Below, one piece after another: positions 7,337-15,807 of a stretch of DNA of 64,000 nt. The position numbers were made by a program, and so were the translations under genes. How positions within the stretch are numbered: the stretch's first letter is position 1; each line of letters opens with the position of its first letter. The notes beneath the pieces were generated by a model that was not told the DNA's origin, ran no database searches, and worked only from the letters and a program-made list of their open reading frames with translations. The stretch is from positions 1 to 64,000 of the forward strand of contig JARUKZ010000015.1 of the NCBI GenBank assembly GCA_029688955.1, written 5' to 3'. This DNA is from Chitinispirillales bacterium ANBcel5. GTDB lineage: Bacteria > Fibrobacterota > Chitinivibrionia > Chitinivibrionales > Chitinispirillaceae.

Positions 7337-8107
7337 TTAGTTTCTTTTATCTATTCCAGCAGCAGCCCTGTACTCTTTCTCCCTCATATCCTCTTCATGT
7401 ATTACCACAGTATTTCTTGAACATACAAATATCTCATCATCTGGTCTGTGATTGACAGTAAAATTTGATGAACGCAGCATAGCTTCTATTGCCCCACCAT
7501 TTGGTACCCACCAATTAGTGGGGTCACCGGCCACCCGTTCTTCAATGAAAGCCATCTTTGGCCATCCTGTTTGAAGGAGAGTTTCTCGTTTAAAAAGATC
7601 AAGGTCGCTAACACTGGTATACTGTTCAACTCCTGGCATCTTTAAAGTTTGAAATACCATCATTTCGGAACTAATTCGGGAGATAATATCCATTGCAAGA
7701 AGAGGGTATCTAAGATGATAAAATACACCCATGAACCAGATCAGATCATAGGTTTGAGACTCATGCGCAAGATCATATACCTGCATCTTTTTAAACTCAA
7801 TGTTTTTTTCCAACCCAAACACCTTCGATGCCCACAAGGCCTGTTTTAAAAAATGCTCATCAATATCTATGGCGGTTACCTTCGCACCCAAACGTGCCAG
7901 TTGAAAAGAGTAATACCCGGCATTACAGCCGATATCAAGCACGTTAACACCGCTAAGATCAGAGGGAATAAACGGAGCTATTAGCTCCCATTTGAATTTA
8001 GGAAAATCTCCCAGTGGGTGTTCAGGAGATGTCTGAGTACCATCAGGCAGATGCAAGTTGTGAAACCAGGGTTTTAAGTCTTCTATCTCTTTTTCTATCT
8101 GTTTCAT
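7337..8107 (-). CDS. Methyltransferase of the CmoB-like/Rta_06860 type
   Basis: A 256-residue SAM-dependent methyltransferase, probably the last gene of the large glycoconjugate operon (10 bases after the preceding gene). The N-terminal PWFHNLHLPDG.QT..EHPLGDFP block and NVLDIGCNAGYYSFQLARLG resemble CmoB-like (DUF1698) enzymes, but it lacks the tRNA context of CmoB. The set of features GVFYHLRYPLLA and TNWWVPNGGAIEAMLRSSNF matches, from memory, the family TIGR04290 that recurs in uncharacterised biosynthetic clusters. It probably methylates the cluster's product or an intermediate. Confidence 0.75.
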   Translation of the reverse strand: MKQIEKEIEDLKPWFHNLHLPDGTQTSPEHPLGDFPKFKWELIAPFIPSDLSGVNVLDIGCNAGYYSFQLARLGAKVTAIDIDEHFLKQALWASKVFGLEKNIEFKKMQVYDLAHESQTYDLIWFMGVFYHLRYPLLAMDIISRISSEMMVFQTLKMPGVEQYTSVSDLDLFKRETLLQTGWPKMAFIEERVAGDPTNWWVPNGGAIEAMLRSSNFTVNHRPDDEIFVCSRNTVVIHEEDMREKEYRAAAGIDKRN

Positions 8108-8117
8108 TGTTGCTCCA

Positions 8118-9836
8118 CTAATAGGTAGTGTTGTATTCCTCTAGTTTAGTTTCGAGACACCTTATATAAAACTGTAGCTTCTGGTTAAACCTTTGTGCCT
8201 CTACAGTTCCTGACAATGATTCCTTTGCCAAAGCTGAATATCCGATTCTAAACACCGTATAGGCTATAAAATGAAAAGGCAAAACTCTATCCAACTCATA
8301 ATCACCCGATTTTTCTTTATATATACTCAAAAAATCTTTTGTACTCCTGTTACAGAGTGCAAATTCTATACAAAAGCCGGCAATATCCCATGCTATATCT
8401 TGTGCGGCTGGTAAAAACTGATCCCGATAATGGTCTGTTCCATCCAATTTCACCCACCTGTTTTCAGAATAAATCCACTTATGTGGCAACATCCTGCTAT
8501 CTACGGCTATCGGACGTCTCCTGTACAGTTCAGTGTTGATTAAAACTTTTTTGAGCTTTTTAAGCAGATCTTTTCTTCCAATCTTTGAAATATTACCTTC
8601 AATCATCTCAAGCATCTGCTCATAGGAGGTCAGCTGTTCACAAAGTAGTCTTTTACTTCTAAATACTAAGTAATCGACAACAGTGTGAAAAAGTGTGCAC
8701 AAAGAGCTGCTGGCATCTTCTTTTACATCCATAAACCGGTAAAAAACAAAACCGTTTTGAACTTTTAGAACCGGTGAAGAATAAGTATTACTCAAAATTG
8801 TTGCGATCTTCTCAGTCTCTTTCTGATACCTCCCAAGACCAGAGAACTTTGCGACTATAGTTCCGGTATTAATGGTATCTAAAAGGTATTTTCTTCTCTC
8901 ATGATAGGGGTTTACTGCCGGCCAAAGGGCAGGCCTGGAAAATAAATGATATCGCCATTTTCCCCCTGAAATATCTGTTAGTGTCGGCTCTGCGCTTATT
9001 AAGTTGTTTTGAATTTTTTTCCATACTTTATCAAATTCACCCGTGAACTTTTTATAATTATTCCAGCGTTCACGTGATTTTTGGCACACAAAGTTTTTTG
9101 AACTGGGAATCCAGCTTGGAAGAAACACTATTCTCTCCCCCGGGATACCAAATTTTTCAAGATATTCGGCAGTTCCACAGAAGGATGAACCACTTAATCC
9201 CGGCCCCTCATCAACAATTAAGTAGTACGCATCCCAGTGAATAAACTTTTCGATCATTTGGTTATCGAGTTTAATTTGTCTGTTAAATGTATCACCAAAA
9301 GGCCTTACAGTAAAACTGGAGACATCTACCCCATTTGCAAGTAAAACAGAAGTGACCGCAGCACTCAGACTGGTTCCGATACTTCTCAATCCAATGCATA
9401 CAACCTTTTTAGGGTGTAATTCATCAATAATTTTTTCTGAAGCATCATAGAAGGTTTCAGGGTACAAACTGTAAAAAGCATACCCCTCTGGTATTCTTCT
9501 TTGAACATAATAAGGCAACTGGGTTGCTTTAAGGTGTTTGAAGAGAGGAAAAAACTGTGTCATTTTTTCCAAAGATCTGCCGTTTTTTAAATAATCATAA
9601 TATACCTGTGCGCTGAGAATCGTTAATTGTCTTAACAAACCTCCGGCACGAGTGAAGTGTTCTGCATTTGGACTATAGTAGTCACACACACAGCTCTCGA
9701 ATTCCCCACACTCGATTAGTAATTCAACGATACTGTCTTCAGTTGCTCTATCTAAAATCCGATCGGCACATCTTTTTACCTCTTCAAGAAACGTCTCTGT
9801 TCTACAGATCAAATTGTGATTAGCATAAACCAGCAT
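8118..9836 (-). CDS. Phosphoribosyltransferase-like and kinase-like fusion protein
   Basis: A 572-residue cytosolic protein with two recognisable parts. The N-terminal half contains KKVVCIGLRSIGTSL (about 145-159) and VDEGPGLSGSSF (about 208-219); the latter matches the PRPP-binding loop of type I phosphoribosyltransferases. The C-terminal half has MLPHKW, WVKLDGTDH and QDIAWDIAG (roughly residues 440-490), a spacing that recalls aminoglycoside-phosphotransferase-fold kinases, although the usual HGD catalytic motif is not seen. Placed in the glycoconjugate operon beside a histidine phosphatase, it could transfer phosphoribose to the product, with the phosphatase removing the phosphate. This is an inference; the enzyme family is not one I can name. 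Confidence 0.6.
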   Translation of the reverse strand: MLVYANHNLICRTETFLEEVKRCADRILDRATEDSIVELLIECGEFESCVCDYYSPNAEHFTRAGGLLRQLTILSAQVYYDYLKNGRSLEKMTQFFPLFKHLKATQLPYYVQRRIPEGYAFYSLYPETFYDASEKIIDELHPKKVVCIGLRSIGTSLSAAVTSVLLANGVDVSSFTVRPFGDTFNRQIKLDNQMIEKFIHWDAYYLIVDEGPGLSGSSFCGTAEYLEKFGIPGERIVFLPSWIPSSKNFVCQKSRERWNNYKKFTGEFDKVWKKIQNNLISAEPTLTDISGGKWRYHLFSRPALWPAVNPYHERRKYLLDTINTGTIVAKFSGLGRYQKETEKIATILSNTYSSPVLKVQNGFVFYRFMDVKEDASSSLCTLFHTVVDYLVFRSKRLLCEQLTSYEQMLEMIEGNISKIGRKDLLKKLKKVLINTELYRRRPIAVDSRMLPHKWIYSENRWVKLDGTDHYRDQFLPAAQDIAWDIAGFCIEFALCNRSTKDFLSIYKEKSGDYELDRVLPFHFIAYTVFRIGYSALAKESLSGTVEAQRFNQKLQFYIRCLETKLEEYNTTY

Positions 9837-9847
9837 ATCAATGCCTT

Positions 9848-10444
9848 TCAGAGACGCCCTGTGTAATTAATTAGTGATATTTCAACATATTCATCGCCGA
9901 TATCCAAAACCGAAACAGATGCAGTATCGATGGTTAGTCGGTGCATTGACCCAAGATCAATCCCTCCATAGTAACATAGTATAGCTTTTAATGGATCACT
10001 GTGACCCACAATTGCAATGTTACCACCCGAATAATTTTTTCTCAACTCTTCAACTTTTTGGACCTGGCGACTTTGTACTTCAATCATCATCTCTCCATCA
10101 GGAGCTCTAACCATCTCCCTAAAAGAGTTGAACCTTTGCCATAGTGGATCCTCATCTAAATCTTCAAAACTTTTACCAGTCCACTTACCAAAATCAATCT
10201 CATTAAAACTTTCATCAGTAGACACTTTCAGATCTTGACTGAGCCCAATGGTTTCAGCTGTTTCTACGGCTCTTTCAAGTGGTGAAGATACTATATGATT
10301 CAAAGGTGTATTTACGAACAGTTGGGAAAGAGCTTTGACCTGTTCCCTCCCCTGTTTATTGAGATGAACTCCTAAGGTTCTTCCATTCAGTTTACTGTCA
10401 ACGGAATCGCAAATACCATGTCTAATTAAAAATATTTTAGTCAA
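9848..10444 (-). CDS. Histidine phosphatase family protein (copy 1)
   Basis: A 198-residue member of the phosphoglycerate-mutase-like superfamily. The phosphohistidine motif LIRHG is at residues 6-10, with SSPLERAVETAE (second catalytic arginine) and VGHSDPLKAIL containing the second catalytic histidine. It is therefore likely an active phosphatase. It lies between the phosphoribosyltransferase-like fusion and the CelD-like gene in the operon, and is a paralogue of the protein at 15208-15795. A sugar phosphate or phosphoribosyl intermediate is the likely substrate. Confidence 0.85.
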   Translation of the reverse strand: MTKIFLIRHGICDSVDSKLNGRTLGVHLNKQGREQVKALSQLFVNTPLNHIVSSPLERAVETAETIGLSQDLKVSTDESFNEIDFGKWTGKSFEDLDEDPLWQRFNSFREMVRAPDGEMMIEVQSRQVQKVEELRKNYSGGNIAIVGHSDPLKAILCYYGGIDLGSMHRLTIDTASVSVLDIGDEYVEISLINYTGRL

Positions 10445-10445
10445 T

Positions 10446-11453
10446 TTAGTTAACTCCGGAAGTTAAAATAATCTGATGATTGACTCTATTTTTGGCGCCC
10501 CAGCTATATTTATAATCTTCCTCTCCTCTTAAAAAATCAAAAACTCTAAAGCCTTTTGCTATTAAATCTTTCATAGCAAGATACAAACACACCGATCCAA
10601 TACTAACATTTTCAAAATTAGCATCGAAACCACTTATATACCCATAAGCACAATCATTATGCACCAGGATATAGAATGCAGCACAAACCTTTTCTTCACA
10701 ACTGAACCTATAAAGTAATAGCCTGTTATTTCTGACCATTTCTCTTCCAGAGCACAGGTGGAATTTTTTGACCTTATCTTCTGATAACACACCATTCATT
10801 CCTTTGTTTTTCCAGCGCTTTGTATGAACCTTAATTAAATCGTCCATAAACACTTCAAATGTATTATCATCCGCGATTTCCATCGAAACCATGCTTTTAT
10901 TCTTTTCAAGATATTTAATCCCTCTCCTTATATTTTTTCTCAGTTTTTTGGAAGCAATGTGCGTAATAAATTCATCAGAACTATTTGGTAGTATTAGATA
11001 TGGACATCTACTTAGCTGCGTAATATGAACACTTGTTAATTTATCATTTTTTATTGTTAAGAGTATTGAATCTTTTTTTACTTCCTGAAGATCAATAATA
11101 CTATACTGATGTTGATTATGTTGAAAATATTTATATAATGAATTGAGTACCTGAGTTTCATATCCATTCTTGATAATGATATCGAGATAATCACTAATTC
11201 CCGAACCTATAAAACTTAGCGTTTTTTCACCGTGCACCTCGTAGAGAAACAAAGGTGCCAATGCAATAAGTTTGTTTTCTGAGTTATATACAGTAATCAC
11301 CCTGAGATGATCATTTCCAAATTGATACCACCAATTAAGTATCCACTCAGGACTCTGAAACGGTGTAGCTGTTTTGCTCTCATAAATCAAATCATTCCAC
11401 TGAGCAATTATAGATTTAAGCTTTTTAACAGAATTTATTTCTTCTAAACGCAC
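10446..11453 (-). CDS. CelD/BcsL-like GNAT acyltransferase
   Basis: A 335-residue protein. The N-terminal TATPFQSPEWILNWWYQFG and the C-terminal FDFLRGEEDYKYSWGAKNR blocks are typical of CelD/BcsL (BioF2-like) acyltransferases with two GNAT folds, related to FemAB enzymes. Members occur in cellulose and exopolysaccharide clusters and add acyl or aminoacyl groups. It is the operon partner of the adjoining GT4 and PIG-L genes, so acylation of a freed amino group on a sugar is plausible. Base composition is more AT-rich than in the flanking genes. Confidence 0.75.
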   Translation of the reverse strand: MRLEEINSVKKLKSIIAQWNDLIYESKTATPFQSPEWILNWWYQFGNDHLRVITVYNSENKLIALAPLFLYEVHGEKTLSFIGSGISDYLDIIIKNGYETQVLNSLYKYFQHNQHQYSIIDLQEVKKDSILLTIKNDKLTSVHITQLSRCPYLILPNSSDEFITHIASKKLRKNIRRGIKYLEKNKSMVSMEIADDNTFEVFMDDLIKVHTKRWKNKGMNGVLSEDKVKKFHLCSGREMVRNNRLLLYRFSCEEKVCAAFYILVHNDCAYGYISGFDANFENVSIGSVCLYLAMKDLIAKGFRVFDFLRGEEDYKYSWGAKNRVNHQIILTSGVN

Positions 11454-11456
11454 TTA

Positions 11457-12527
11457 TTACCAACTCACATTTGATTCTTGCATTTTACACTTATTAATTA
11501 TTTTGTTATATGTATTGATATATTCTTTTACCATTCTCTCTCTTGAATAATAATGTTCATAAGTATTTTTACAATACTCTCTACTAATTTCAGAAACGTT
11601 TTTAATTGCCTCAGCCATTTCCTGAATATTTTCCACTAAAAACCCATTTTTCCCGTTTTCTACAATATCTTTAAGGGCACCCGATGTATAAGCGATAACA
11701 GGTGTACCACAGGAAAGTGCTTCCATCGCAACCAACGAACTCGTTTCGGGAGCCTTACTGCTTACAAGTAAGCATCTGGAATTACGCAGTAATTTGTATC
11801 GGTGAAAAAGTGATGCTGATCCGATAAACCTGTATTTTTTTTCATCTATTCGGGGTAAAAGTGTATTTTGATAGTATTTAATATGTTCTTCGTATGGAAA
11901 TACTTCCCCTACTAATAGCAATGGTATATTTGCCTTTTTTGCAGCATCAAATGCCTCATGAAAATTTTTTTCAGGACAAATTCGCCCCATACACAAAGCA
12001 TACTTACCCGGGCTATTGGTAACCGAACCGTTGTTTTCAGGTACTCCGTTATTAATTAAGTATAGATTATTTAATTTTTTTTTGACTGAAGTAAACTGAT
12101 GATTAGATACACAGTTAAAGTAAACCTGTTGAGACTGAATTGAATAAATCTCATCCGAATACCACGACAATGGTAAGTGTATTGTAATAAGTGAAGGAAT
12201 ATATGAATTTACATAAAAATATCGATTAAAGTTTATTCCGTGATAGTGAATGATGTTAACTTTATACTGATTTGCAACTTCTTCTACCTTAGCTTTGTAC
12301 TCTTTTTCAATTGAACTACGGGTTTTCTCATCTATTTTTCCATCAGGAAATGATGTTTCAATGAGAGTACCGAAAACCTTTGATCCTCTGGAAGCTATGA
12401 CTATACTTCTTAAATTATTTTCTACCAGTGCTCTGTCTAGTTGCAATAATATTTGCTCAGCTCCACCAGCAGTTCTTTCTTTTAAAGGTGAAAAAGGATA
12501 AGCAACGTTTAGTACAGTAAGAGCCAT
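11457..12527 (-). CDS. Glycosyltransferase family 4 (GT-B)
   Basis: A 356-residue retaining glycosyltransferase. The N-terminal domain shows the glycine-rich AGGAEQIL loop after AYPFSP; the C-terminal domain has CMGRICPEKNF and the E-x7-E nucleotide-sugar motif in SSKAPETSSLVAMEALSCG, followed by TPVIAY and NGKNGFLV. It acts in the cytosol and transfers a sugar from an NDP-sugar. It abuts the PIG-L deacetylase gene without a gap, a pairing also seen in bacillithiol and mycothiol synthesis. The acceptor is unknown. Confidence 0.88.
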   Translation of the reverse strand: MALTVLNVAYPFSPLKERTAGGAEQILLQLDRALVENNLRSIVIASRGSKVFGTLIETSFPDGKIDEKTRSSIEKEYKAKVEEVANQYKVNIIHYHGINFNRYFYVNSYIPSLITIHLPLSWYSDEIYSIQSQQVYFNCVSNHQFTSVKKKLNNLYLINNGVPENNGSVTNSPGKYALCMGRICPEKNFHEAFDAAKKANIPLLLVGEVFPYEEHIKYYQNTLLPRIDEKKYRFIGSASLFHRYKLLRNSRCLLVSSKAPETSSLVAMEALSCGTPVIAYTSGALKDIVENGKNGFLVENIQEMAEAIKNVSEISREYCKNTYEHYYSRERMVKEYINTYNKIINKCKMQESNVSW

Positions 12528-13334
12528 CTAAGATTTCCTTTTAAGGCCAAGCATATGCATAGATTCTGATGCAGCCTGACGCCACTCTCTTCCAGTAATA
12601 CCCCATTCCATCAACTCATAAAACAATATTCCGGAATGAGGATTATTTAAATAATTATAAGTGGGTGCTTTTCTAAAAATTTCTTTTGTTATATCAAAGT
12701 GTTTAATCATTTCTACTTGTGTTTTATAGCACGAAACCATTTCATGTTTTATTTCCAGATCATTATTACTAATGTTTGATGATATGCTTTTTGTTAAATT
12801 ATTCAGGAAATAGTTGGTCTTTATTGAACAATCATGGTTAAAATAAGATGAGAATTCATATACATCTGTATTAACTTCTTTTAACATTCTGCAAGCAGAC
12901 CATACGACAAAAGATGCTGTATCGTGATCTGGATGCCCCCCTTCGTATGTATGAGTTATAATTTTTTCTATCCCGTTGTATTTAATTATATCCACTAATT
13001 TTTTTATGATTTCAACCATACGAAAAGATGCCGTCTGATCTGTGATATCAAGCCAAATACAACAATCTTTGGATAAGCCAGCACAATCTAAAGCTTGTTC
13101 TGATTCTCTCCTTCTTTTTCTTGCATATTGTTCTCTTGAATAACACCCTGCCAGATTTGAATGTTCTATGTTTGGTGCACCATCGGTTATATATACAATT
13201 TTAACATCTTTTAAATATCGCAACCTGCTTCCCATACTTATAACATCATCATCGGGATGAGCAGCTACAATTAGAGTTCTTCTATTTACGTTATTGGGTT
13301 TATAGCATAGCTTCTCAAGAAAAGAATCAATCAC
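12528..13334 (-). CDS. PIG-L/LmbE family deacetylase
   Basis: A 268-residue zinc-dependent deacetylase. The zinc-binding motif AHPDDD is at about residues 24-29, with YITDGAP and later HTYEGGHPDHD, which supplies further metal ligands. Members remove acetyl groups from GlcNAc-containing molecules such as GlcNAc-phosphatidylinositol, mycothiol and bacillithiol precursors, and glycopeptides. Immediate neighbours are a nucleotidyltransferase (4-base overlap) and a GT4 glycosyltransferase. A likely role is deacetylating an N-acetylhexosamine that was just added. Confidence 0.88.
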   Translation of the reverse strand: MIDSFLEKLCYKPNNVNRRTLIVAAHPDDDVISMGSRLRYLKDVKIVYITDGAPNIEHSNLAGCYSREQYARKRRRESEQALDCAGLSKDCCIWLDITDQTASFRMVEIIKKLVDIIKYNGIEKIITHTYEGGHPDHDTASFVVWSACRMLKEVNTDVYEFSSYFNHDCSIKTNYFLNNLTKSISSNISNNDLEIKHEMVSCYKTQVEMIKHFDITKEIFRKAPTYNYLNNPHSGILFYELMEWGITGREWRQAASESMHMLGLKRKS

Positions 13335-14110
13335 GAGTATTGCTCCTGATAGTCTTCTTTATCACTTGTTATATTTTCATGTGAATCTTTTAGTAGTTGA
13401 ACAGATTCATAGTAACCATTAACCGTTCCTACATCTACATACTTTGAACCGGCAGATATCCCAAAAACATTTTCCCCACTTTCAATATAGGTATTTATAA
13501 GAGTTCCAAAATATTCATCTCTTTTACCCTTCAAACACCATAATTTGTACAATTTTTGTAGTATTTTTCCGTTAAGCTTAAATGCGCCCCATATGAGATT
13601 AGTATGTTTTTGCACATGTTTGACCATAATCTTTTTTACCGATAGGTCATCATTTAATTCTACAGCATCGTAAAATTCAGGTTTTTTTACTGGAAATAAC
13701 AGAAGAGAAAATATATCGTCAGGTAGCTCACATAATGCTTTTTCAGGAAACCAAATAGTGTCGGGTAAACCTACCAACACTTGTTCATCCTTGTTAATCA
13801 GAGGTAGCGCTCTGAAGATTGAATCACAAAGACCACATGGATTTGATTGTATAGTGTATGAAAAATGTACTGAATCGTTTCCCTGACCAAAATAACTCAA
13901 TATATCACTCTTGGTCGAAGATATTACAAAACATATTTTTGTGACCCCTGCCCTTACCATTCTCTCAACTAAATATTCACACACTGCCTTTGGACGTAAT
14001 CTACCATTTTCTACCTTACTGCCGACAGGAAGAAGCTCTTTAGAAAATGCAAGAGGTTGAATACGAGACCCTGATCCTGCAGCAGGAATTATCCCCCACA
14101 TATTACACAC
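13331..14110 (-). CDS. Sugar-phosphate nucleotidyltransferase
   Basis: A 259-residue enzyme of the RfbA/GalU-like nucleotidyltransferase fold. The signature GIIPAAGSGSRIQPLAFSKE at residues 6-25 contains the G-x-G-x-R loop and the catalytic lysine, and VGLPDTIWF carries the metal-binding aspartate. It activates a hexose-1-phosphate with NTP to give the NDP-sugar used by neighbouring glycosyltransferases. Base specificity cannot be read by eye. It overlaps the genes on both sides, so it is translated as part of the operon. Confidence 0.82.
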   Translation of the reverse strand: MCNMWGIIPAAGSGSRIQPLAFSKELLPVGSKVENGRLRPKAVCEYLVERMVRAGVTKICFVISSTKSDILSYFGQGNDSVHFSYTIQSNPCGLCDSIFRALPLINKDEQVLVGLPDTIWFPEKALCELPDDIFSLLLFPVKKPEFYDAVELNDDLSVKKIMVKHVQKHTNLIWGAFKLNGKILQKLYKLWCLKGKRDEYFGTLINTYIESGENVFGISAGSKYVDVGTVNGYYESVQLLKDSHENITSDKEDYQEQYS

Positions 14111-15218
14111 ACTCCTTCTGTTGTATGCTTACTATCAAATTTTCAAGTTTTTGTGCCCGATGATATGCTCTATGCTGATCAAAAACCCTCTCTTGAGCAC
14201 ATTTTGCAATTTTGTCCCGCTGTGCCTGATCCATTTGAAGCATTTCTATAACATCCATAAAACTTTTGGCTATTAGTATTTCAGAAATGGGTTCGAAGAA
14301 ATTTTCTATTCCAGACCAACTATCACTTATAACAGGTACCCTGCATGCAGCTGCTTCAAATATCCTGGCCGAAGGACAATATCCGCATTTTACCATCTCT
14401 TTTCGGGTAATATTTAATGTAAACTTACTCGACGAGTAAAACACATTGTGCAAGGGTGGTGGTACGTGCCCCGCGAAACTTATATTGGCTTTCCACTCAA
14501 AATCCTCAGGATATTGAGCCCCACCTGCCAAAAAGCGCCCCCCGGGAAACTCTTCAGACACTCTTAAAAACAGCTCTTTAAATCCACCATGACGATCTAA
14601 CGCATACGTTCCAAGATAACTGAGATCTGATATATAGTCAGGATGTGGTTCAACAGGTTTGTGCCAATCGGGATCAACACACCCATAGAGAGTATCAACT
14701 CTTTTTGCACCCAATAGCCGTTTTAACCCATCTACAGAATCTCCACCAGTGTAACTCAAAACAAGATCAAATGAACTTAGTTTTTCTGATGGTATATACT
14801 CCGGCCATTCACCATCTATAATTTGGTTAAGAGTTACAGGAGTGTCAAGATCGTAAAATATCTTTGTTTTTACATCTGAATTAAAAATCACATTATATGC
14901 ATCCTGTGAATTTTTACAATAGGAAGTTATTATAGCTGCATCTGCTCTTTTTAAACTTTTTTTTACTCTGTATTCAACTTCTTTCCATGTTGAATACAGA
15001 ACTAATTGAAGGCCTTTTGGGGGGATGTAATCTCGATGGGAAGCGTAATATGGAACATCACGTTCATAGAAAATCACTTCATGATTACGTTTAAGTAATT
15101 CCTTAATGATACCTCTCCATAAAGTAGCATGTCCATTTCCCCATGATGAGCTTATTGCAAGCCCAAAAATCACCACTGTCACTCTTTTGTCCCTTTCAAA
15201 TTGATATTCACACAACAA
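14103..15218 (-). CDS. CgeB-type glycosyltransferase (copy 1)
   Basis: A 371-residue GT-B enzyme of the CgeB (COG4641) type. The conserved start VIFGLAISSSWGNGHATLWR lies at about residues 16-35, a mid segment reads FYDLDTPVTLN, and the C-terminal domain has RIFEAAACRVPVISDSW. It closely resembles the protein at 16694-17848, indicating duplication. The first 12 or so residues overlap the preceding gene, so the true start could be slightly downstream. Donor and acceptor are unknown. Confidence 0.8.
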   Translation of the reverse strand: MLCEYQFERDKRVTVVIFGLAISSSWGNGHATLWRGIIKELLKRNHEVIFYERDVPYYASHRDYIPPKGLQLVLYSTWKEVEYRVKKSLKRADAAIITSYCKNSQDAYNVIFNSDVKTKIFYDLDTPVTLNQIIDGEWPEYIPSEKLSSFDLVLSYTGGDSVDGLKRLLGAKRVDTLYGCVDPDWHKPVEPHPDYISDLSYLGTYALDRHGGFKELFLRVSEEFPGGRFLAGGAQYPEDFEWKANISFAGHVPPPLHNVFYSSSKFTLNITRKEMVKCGYCPSARIFEAAACRVPVISDSWSGIENFFEPISEILIAKSFMDVIEMLQMDQAQRDKIAKCAQERVFDQHRAYHRAQKLENLIVSIQQKECV

Positions 15219-15795
15219 AATTCAATGTTTTTAAAACTGCACTATCCTGAAACAATCTAATTTCACTTATCGATCCAGGATCAATGCTTAAACGTAAAAA
15301 CATATCAAGAGCTATGCCACACAGATATGAAATAACAGATTTAATAGGTTCGTTGTGACTAACTATAAGAATCCTTCTATGGGGTGTTTCTCTTTTCAGT
15401 TTTTCAATAAATGTAATCATACGATTTTGAACAGATATCATACTCTCACCATTAGGTGCTTTTGTCAAACTTCTAAAAGAATGAAAACGTTTCCATTCAT
15501 AGTCGTGTTCAAGCGATTCAAATGTTTTTCCATTCCAGTTCCCATAATCTAATTCTATGAGTAGTGAGTCCAATTGTAGTGGTATACCATATTCTGCACA
15601 TAATGGTTTTGCTGTTTCCACGCAACGTTCCAAAGGGCTACTATACACTACGTCTATTTTTTTCTTTCCCAAAATTTTCACTAATTGCTTTGATTGTTCG
15701 TAACCTCTTTCACTTAAATGGACATTTTTTAACCTACCCGGTATTTTTCCAGAAAAATCTACATACCCATGCCTTACTAAAAAAAGTTCTACCAT
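15208..15795 (-). CDS. Histidine phosphatase family protein (copy 2)
   Basis: A 195-residue paralogue of the phosphatase at 9848-10444. It keeps LVRHG (residues 6-10), SSPLERCVETAK and VSHNEPIKSVI, so the catalytic histidines and arginines are present. The shared segment LxYGNWNGKTFESL and the region around APNGESM show the two are close relatives, distinct from housekeeping phosphoglycerate mutase. It overlaps the CgeB-type gene and follows the permuted glycosidase gene. Confidence 0.85.
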   Translation of the reverse strand: MVELFLVRHGYVDFSGKIPGRLKNVHLSERGYEQSKQLVKILGKKKIDVVYSSPLERCVETAKPLCAEYGIPLQLDSLLIELDYGNWNGKTFESLEHDYEWKRFHSFRSLTKAPNGESMISVQNRMITFIEKLKRETPHRRILIVSHNEPIKSVISYLCGIALDMFLRLSIDPGSISEIRLFQDSAVLKTLNFVV

Positions 15796-15807
15796 AATTG
15801 TCTCCTA

